Of a DNA stretch of 15,580 bases, positions 13,637 to 15,580 are shown piece by piece (the first letter of the stretch is position 1; each line of letters begins with the position of its first letter). Made by a program: the position numbers and the translations under genes. The stretch lies in NCBI GenBank assembly GCA_015485375.1, contig WFTU01000196.1, positions 1 through 15,580 on the forward strand, read 5' to 3'. Below the pieces are notes generated by a model, which saw nothing but the letters and a program-made list of their open reading frames with translations, searched no databases and had not been told where the DNA came from. Origin of the DNA: Paracoccaceae bacterium (GTDB lineage: Bacteria > Pseudomonadota > Alphaproteobacteria > Rhodobacterales > Rhodobacteraceae).

Positions 13637-14089
13637 ATGCGTAAGCGACTGAACGATGCGATGAAGGATGCGATGCGGGCCAAGGATGCGCCGCGTCTGT
13701 CCACCCTGCGCCTGATCAATGCCGCGATCAAGGATCGCGATATTGCGGCGCGCAGCGAGGACAATCCCGACGGCGTGTCGGATGCGGAGATCCTGTCGAT
13801 CCTCGCCAAGATGATCAAGCAGCGTCAGGAAAGCGCCAAGACCTATGAAGAGGCCGGACGCATCGAGCTGGGCGAGCGCGAGCGCGAGGAGATCAAGGTG
13901 ATCGAGGAGTTCCTGCCCAAGCAGCTGTCGGAGGACGAGGTGCAGGCGGCGATCAAGGAAGTGATTGCCGAGGTCGGTGCCAGTTCGATTCGCGATATGG
14001 GCAAGGTTATGGGGGCGCTGAAGGCGCGCTATAACGGGCAGATGGATTTCGGCAAGGCGGGTGCGGCGATCAAGGCGCTGCTCGGCTGA
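13637..14089 (+). CDS. GatB/YqeY domain-containing protein
   Basis: 150 residues, full length for the YqeY-like family (PF09424), which shares its helical domain with the tRNA-binding tail of GatB and Glu/Gln-tRNA amidotransferases. It begins with MRKRLNDAMKDAMRAKD and RLSTLRLINAAIKDRDIAARS, has ILAKMIKQRQESAKTYEEAGR and IEEFLPKQLSEDE in the middle, and ends MGALKARYNGQMDFGKAGAAIKALL, all as in the family. A role in tRNA or translation quality control is assumed by homology but not proven. GGAGGG lies at 13621-13626. The divergent position next to carA recurs in alphaproteobacteria. Confidence 0.95.
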   Translation: MRKRLNDAMKDAMRAKDAPRLSTLRLINAAIKDRDIAARSEDNPDGVSDAEILSILAKMIKQRQESAKTYEEAGRIELGEREREEIKVIEEFLPKQLSEDEVQAAIKEVIAEVGASSIRDMGKVMGALKARYNGQMDFGKAGAAIKALLG

Positions 14090-14091
14090 GG

Positions 14092-14120
14092 TTGAGCTTG
14101 TGACGGGGGCGGTGTAGGCT
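14092..14120 (+). promoter_or_regulatory. candidate promoter for modAB
   Basis: TTGAGC (14092-14097), a 17-base spacer, and TAGGCT (14115-14120), 30 bases before the modA ATG. It starts right after the yqeY stop at 14087-14089. No recognisable ModE-type palindrome is present in the 60-base gap. Confidence 0.45.
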
Positions 14121-14149
14121 TGCCGAAACCCCGTCCGGAGTGTCACCAC

Positions 14150-14944
14150 ATGCACCGCCCGTCCCTGTTCAGAAATCTGATTTCGCTGGTTTTTCTGGGT
14201 ATTCTTCTGTTGCGCCCCGTTGCGGGTGCGGCGGATCAGGTGCTGGTGGCGGCAGCGTCCTCGCTGCGCTTTGCGCTGGACGAGCTGGCGGGGGATTTCG
14301 CGGCGGAAACCGGCCAGCGGATTACCCTTGTCTACGGGTCCTCGGGGAATTTCGCGCGACAGATACGCCAGGGCGCGCCGTTCGGGATTTTTCTGTCGGC
14401 GGACGAGGCCTATGTCCGCGATCTGGCGGCTGACGGGCTGACCCGCGATGACGGGGTTCTATATGCGCTCGGGCGGCTGGTGCTTGCGGTTCCGCCGGGG
14501 GCCGACCTGCGCGCGGAGGGCGACCTTTCGGATGTAATGCCCGCGATTGCCGACGGACGTTTGCGACGCTTTGCCATCGCCAATCCGGATCACGCCCCTT
14601 ACGGCGCGCGGGCGCGGGAGACGTTGCAGGCGCTCGGCCTCTGGGAGGCGGTCCAGCCGAAACTGGTGCTGGGAGAGAACGTCGGGCAGGCGGCGCAATT
14701 CGTGTTTTCCGGCAACGCGCAGGGGGGGATCCTGGCCTATTCGCTGGTGCTTTCGCCCGATGTGCCGCAGGGAATCACCTATGCGCTGATTCCCGACGAC
14801 CTGCACGCGCCGCTGGGGCAACGCATGGTGCTGCTGAAGGGCGCGGATGCGCAGGCCGAGGCCTTCTATGCCTATCTGCAAACGCCGGAGGCGGCCGCGG
14901 TTTTCGCGCGCTACGGTTTCGATGTGCCGGAGGCGGGGGAGTAG
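14150..14944 (+). CDS. modA: molybdate ABC transporter, periplasmic binding protein
   Basis: 264 residues from ATG 14150 (GGAG at 14137-14140); a TTG at 14120 in frame would prefix a non-hydrophobic stretch and is rejected. It has a Sec signal peptide (basic R3-R8, hydrophobic 9-24, cleavage near AGA|A27-28). The mature protein starts VLVAAASSLRFALDEL, the ModA opening block with oxyanion-binding serines. It continues with VYGSSGNFARQIRQGAPFGIFLSADE, IANPDHAPYGARARETLQALGLW and LVLGENVGQAAQFVFSGNAQGGILAYSL, all characteristic of ModA. It captures molybdate (or tungstate) for molybdoenzymes. It is followed after one base by modB, so the two are translationally coupled. Confidence 0.95.
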   Translation: MHRPSLFRNLISLVFLGILLLRPVAGAADQVLVAAASSLRFALDELAGDFAAETGQRITLVYGSSGNFARQIRQGAPFGIFLSADEAYVRDLAADGLTRDDGVLYALGRLVLAVPPGADLRAEGDLSDVMPAIADGRLRRFAIANPDHAPYGARARETLQALGLWEAVQPKLVLGENVGQAAQFVFSGNAQGGILAYSLVLSPDVPQGITYALIPDDLHAPLGQRMVLLKGADAQAEAFYAYLQTPEAAAVFARYGFDVPEAGE

Positions 14945-14945
14945 C

Positions 14946-15580
14946 ATGGACTGGGGCGCGCTTTTCCTGTCTTTCCGGCTCGCGGGGCTGACGGCGCTGC
15001 TGCTGATTCCGCTGGGCGTTCTGGCGGGACGGGCGCTGGCCTACGGGCGGTTTCGCGGCAAGGGGCTGGCCGAGGCGCTGGTGGCGCTGCCGCTGGTGCT
15101 GCCGCCGACGGTGTTCGGCTATTATCTGCTGGTGTCTTTCGGGGCGGCCTCGCCACTCGGGGTGTTCTGGGAGCGGGTCTTCGGCACGCCGCTGGTGTTC
15201 AGTTTCTCGGGGCTGGTGCTGGCCTCGCTGGTGTTCAACATCCCTTTCGCCGTGCAACCGGTGCAACGCGCTTTCGAGGCGATCGCGCCGGATCTGCGCG
15301 AGGCGGCGGCGACCTGCGGCATGTCCCCGTGGCGGGCCTTCTGGCGGGTGGAGTTGCCGCTGGCGTGGCCCGGTATCCTGACGGCGATTGTGTTGAGTTT
15401 CGCGCATACGCTGGGCGAGTTCGGGATTGTTCTGATGGTGGGCGGCTCGATTCCGGGTGAAACCAAGACCATCGCGATTTCCATATATGACCGTGTGCAG
15501 GCCTTTGACGATGCGGCGGCGGCGCAGATGTCGGCCTTCCTGCTGGCGTTCTCGCTGGCGGTAATCTGGCTGACGTTCAC
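14946..15580 (+). CDS. modB: molybdate ABC transporter permease, 3' end beyond window
   Basis: 211 codons of an estimated 225-235 are in the window; the 3' end is cut. About five membrane segments are visible: 5-30, 42-66, 86-106, 141-164 and 195 onward. The ABC permease EAA loop is at about 116-147: EAAATCGMSPWRAFWRVELP, with the conserved G125 and the LP at 138-139, the contact point with the ATPase ModC. ALPLVLPPTVFGYYLL (46-62) and FAHTLGEFGIVLMVGGSIPGETKT (152-175) are ModB signatures. The ATG at 14946 is one base after the modA stop. modC is expected just outside the window. Confidence 0.95.
   Translation, partial: MDWGALFLSFRLAGLTALLLIPLGVLAGRALAYGRFRGKGLAEALVALPLVLPPTVFGYYLLVSFGAASPLGVFWERVFGTPLVFSFSGLVLASLVFNIPFAVQPVQRAFEAIAPDLREAAATCGMSPWRAFWRVELPLAWPGILTAIVLSFAHTLGEFGIVLMVGGSIPGETKTIAISIYDRVQAFDDAAAAQMSAFLLAFSLAVIWLTF

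Overview
The window is a GC-rich chromosomal stretch of an alphaproteobacterium, most likely a marine Rhodobacteraceae (Roseobacter-type) species. The clues are the base composition, the protein types (Mg-type HemB without zinc cysteines, class I IlvC, a SufBCD-annotated membrane protein seen in this family, divergent carA/yqeY) and the compact layout with hairpins at convergent gene ends. Most of it is core metabolism. I see no CRISPR array, tRNA, rRNA, prophage or complete IS.

Layout. 1-365 is the 3' end of queA (queuosine tRNA modification). 433-3823 holds three plus-strand genes: a YcaD-like MFS transporter with an acidic tail, a DUF924 protein, and lpdA (E3 dihydrolipoyl dehydrogenase). 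A palindromic terminator then separates lpdA from a minus-strand Tat/lipoprotein-type SYLF-domain gene. 4577-4844 is a 268-bp non-coding element with long inverted-repeat ends and nested stems. It looks like a MITE or dispersed structured repeat, and its right end contains the hemB stop codon. hemB (minus) is divergent from a small membrane protein, which converges on ilvC (minus) across a strong bidirectional terminator. ilvC is divergent from two Lrp/AsnC-family regulators that overlap by 4 bp. The ilvC/lrp gap carries spaced GGAAAA repeats that could be their operators.

8594-10785 holds a pyrimidine-5'-nucleotidase-like HAD phosphatase (minus), then a GntR/FCD regulator coupled (1-nt gap) to a 2-keto-4-pentenoate hydratase-like enzyme. 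The hydratase gene runs tail-to-tail into a membrane GT2 glycosyltransferase gene with an 85-bp coding overlap. carA (minus, pyrimidine and arginine synthesis) lies upstream of the glycosyltransferase and is divergent from yqeY. The window ends with modA and a modB cut by the edge, the start of a molybdate ABC importer.

Functional links that can be read from the layout are: branched-chain amino acid synthesis under a probable Lrp pair, a small GntR-controlled catabolic unit, and molybdate uptake. The least explained item is the structured element at 4577-4844.
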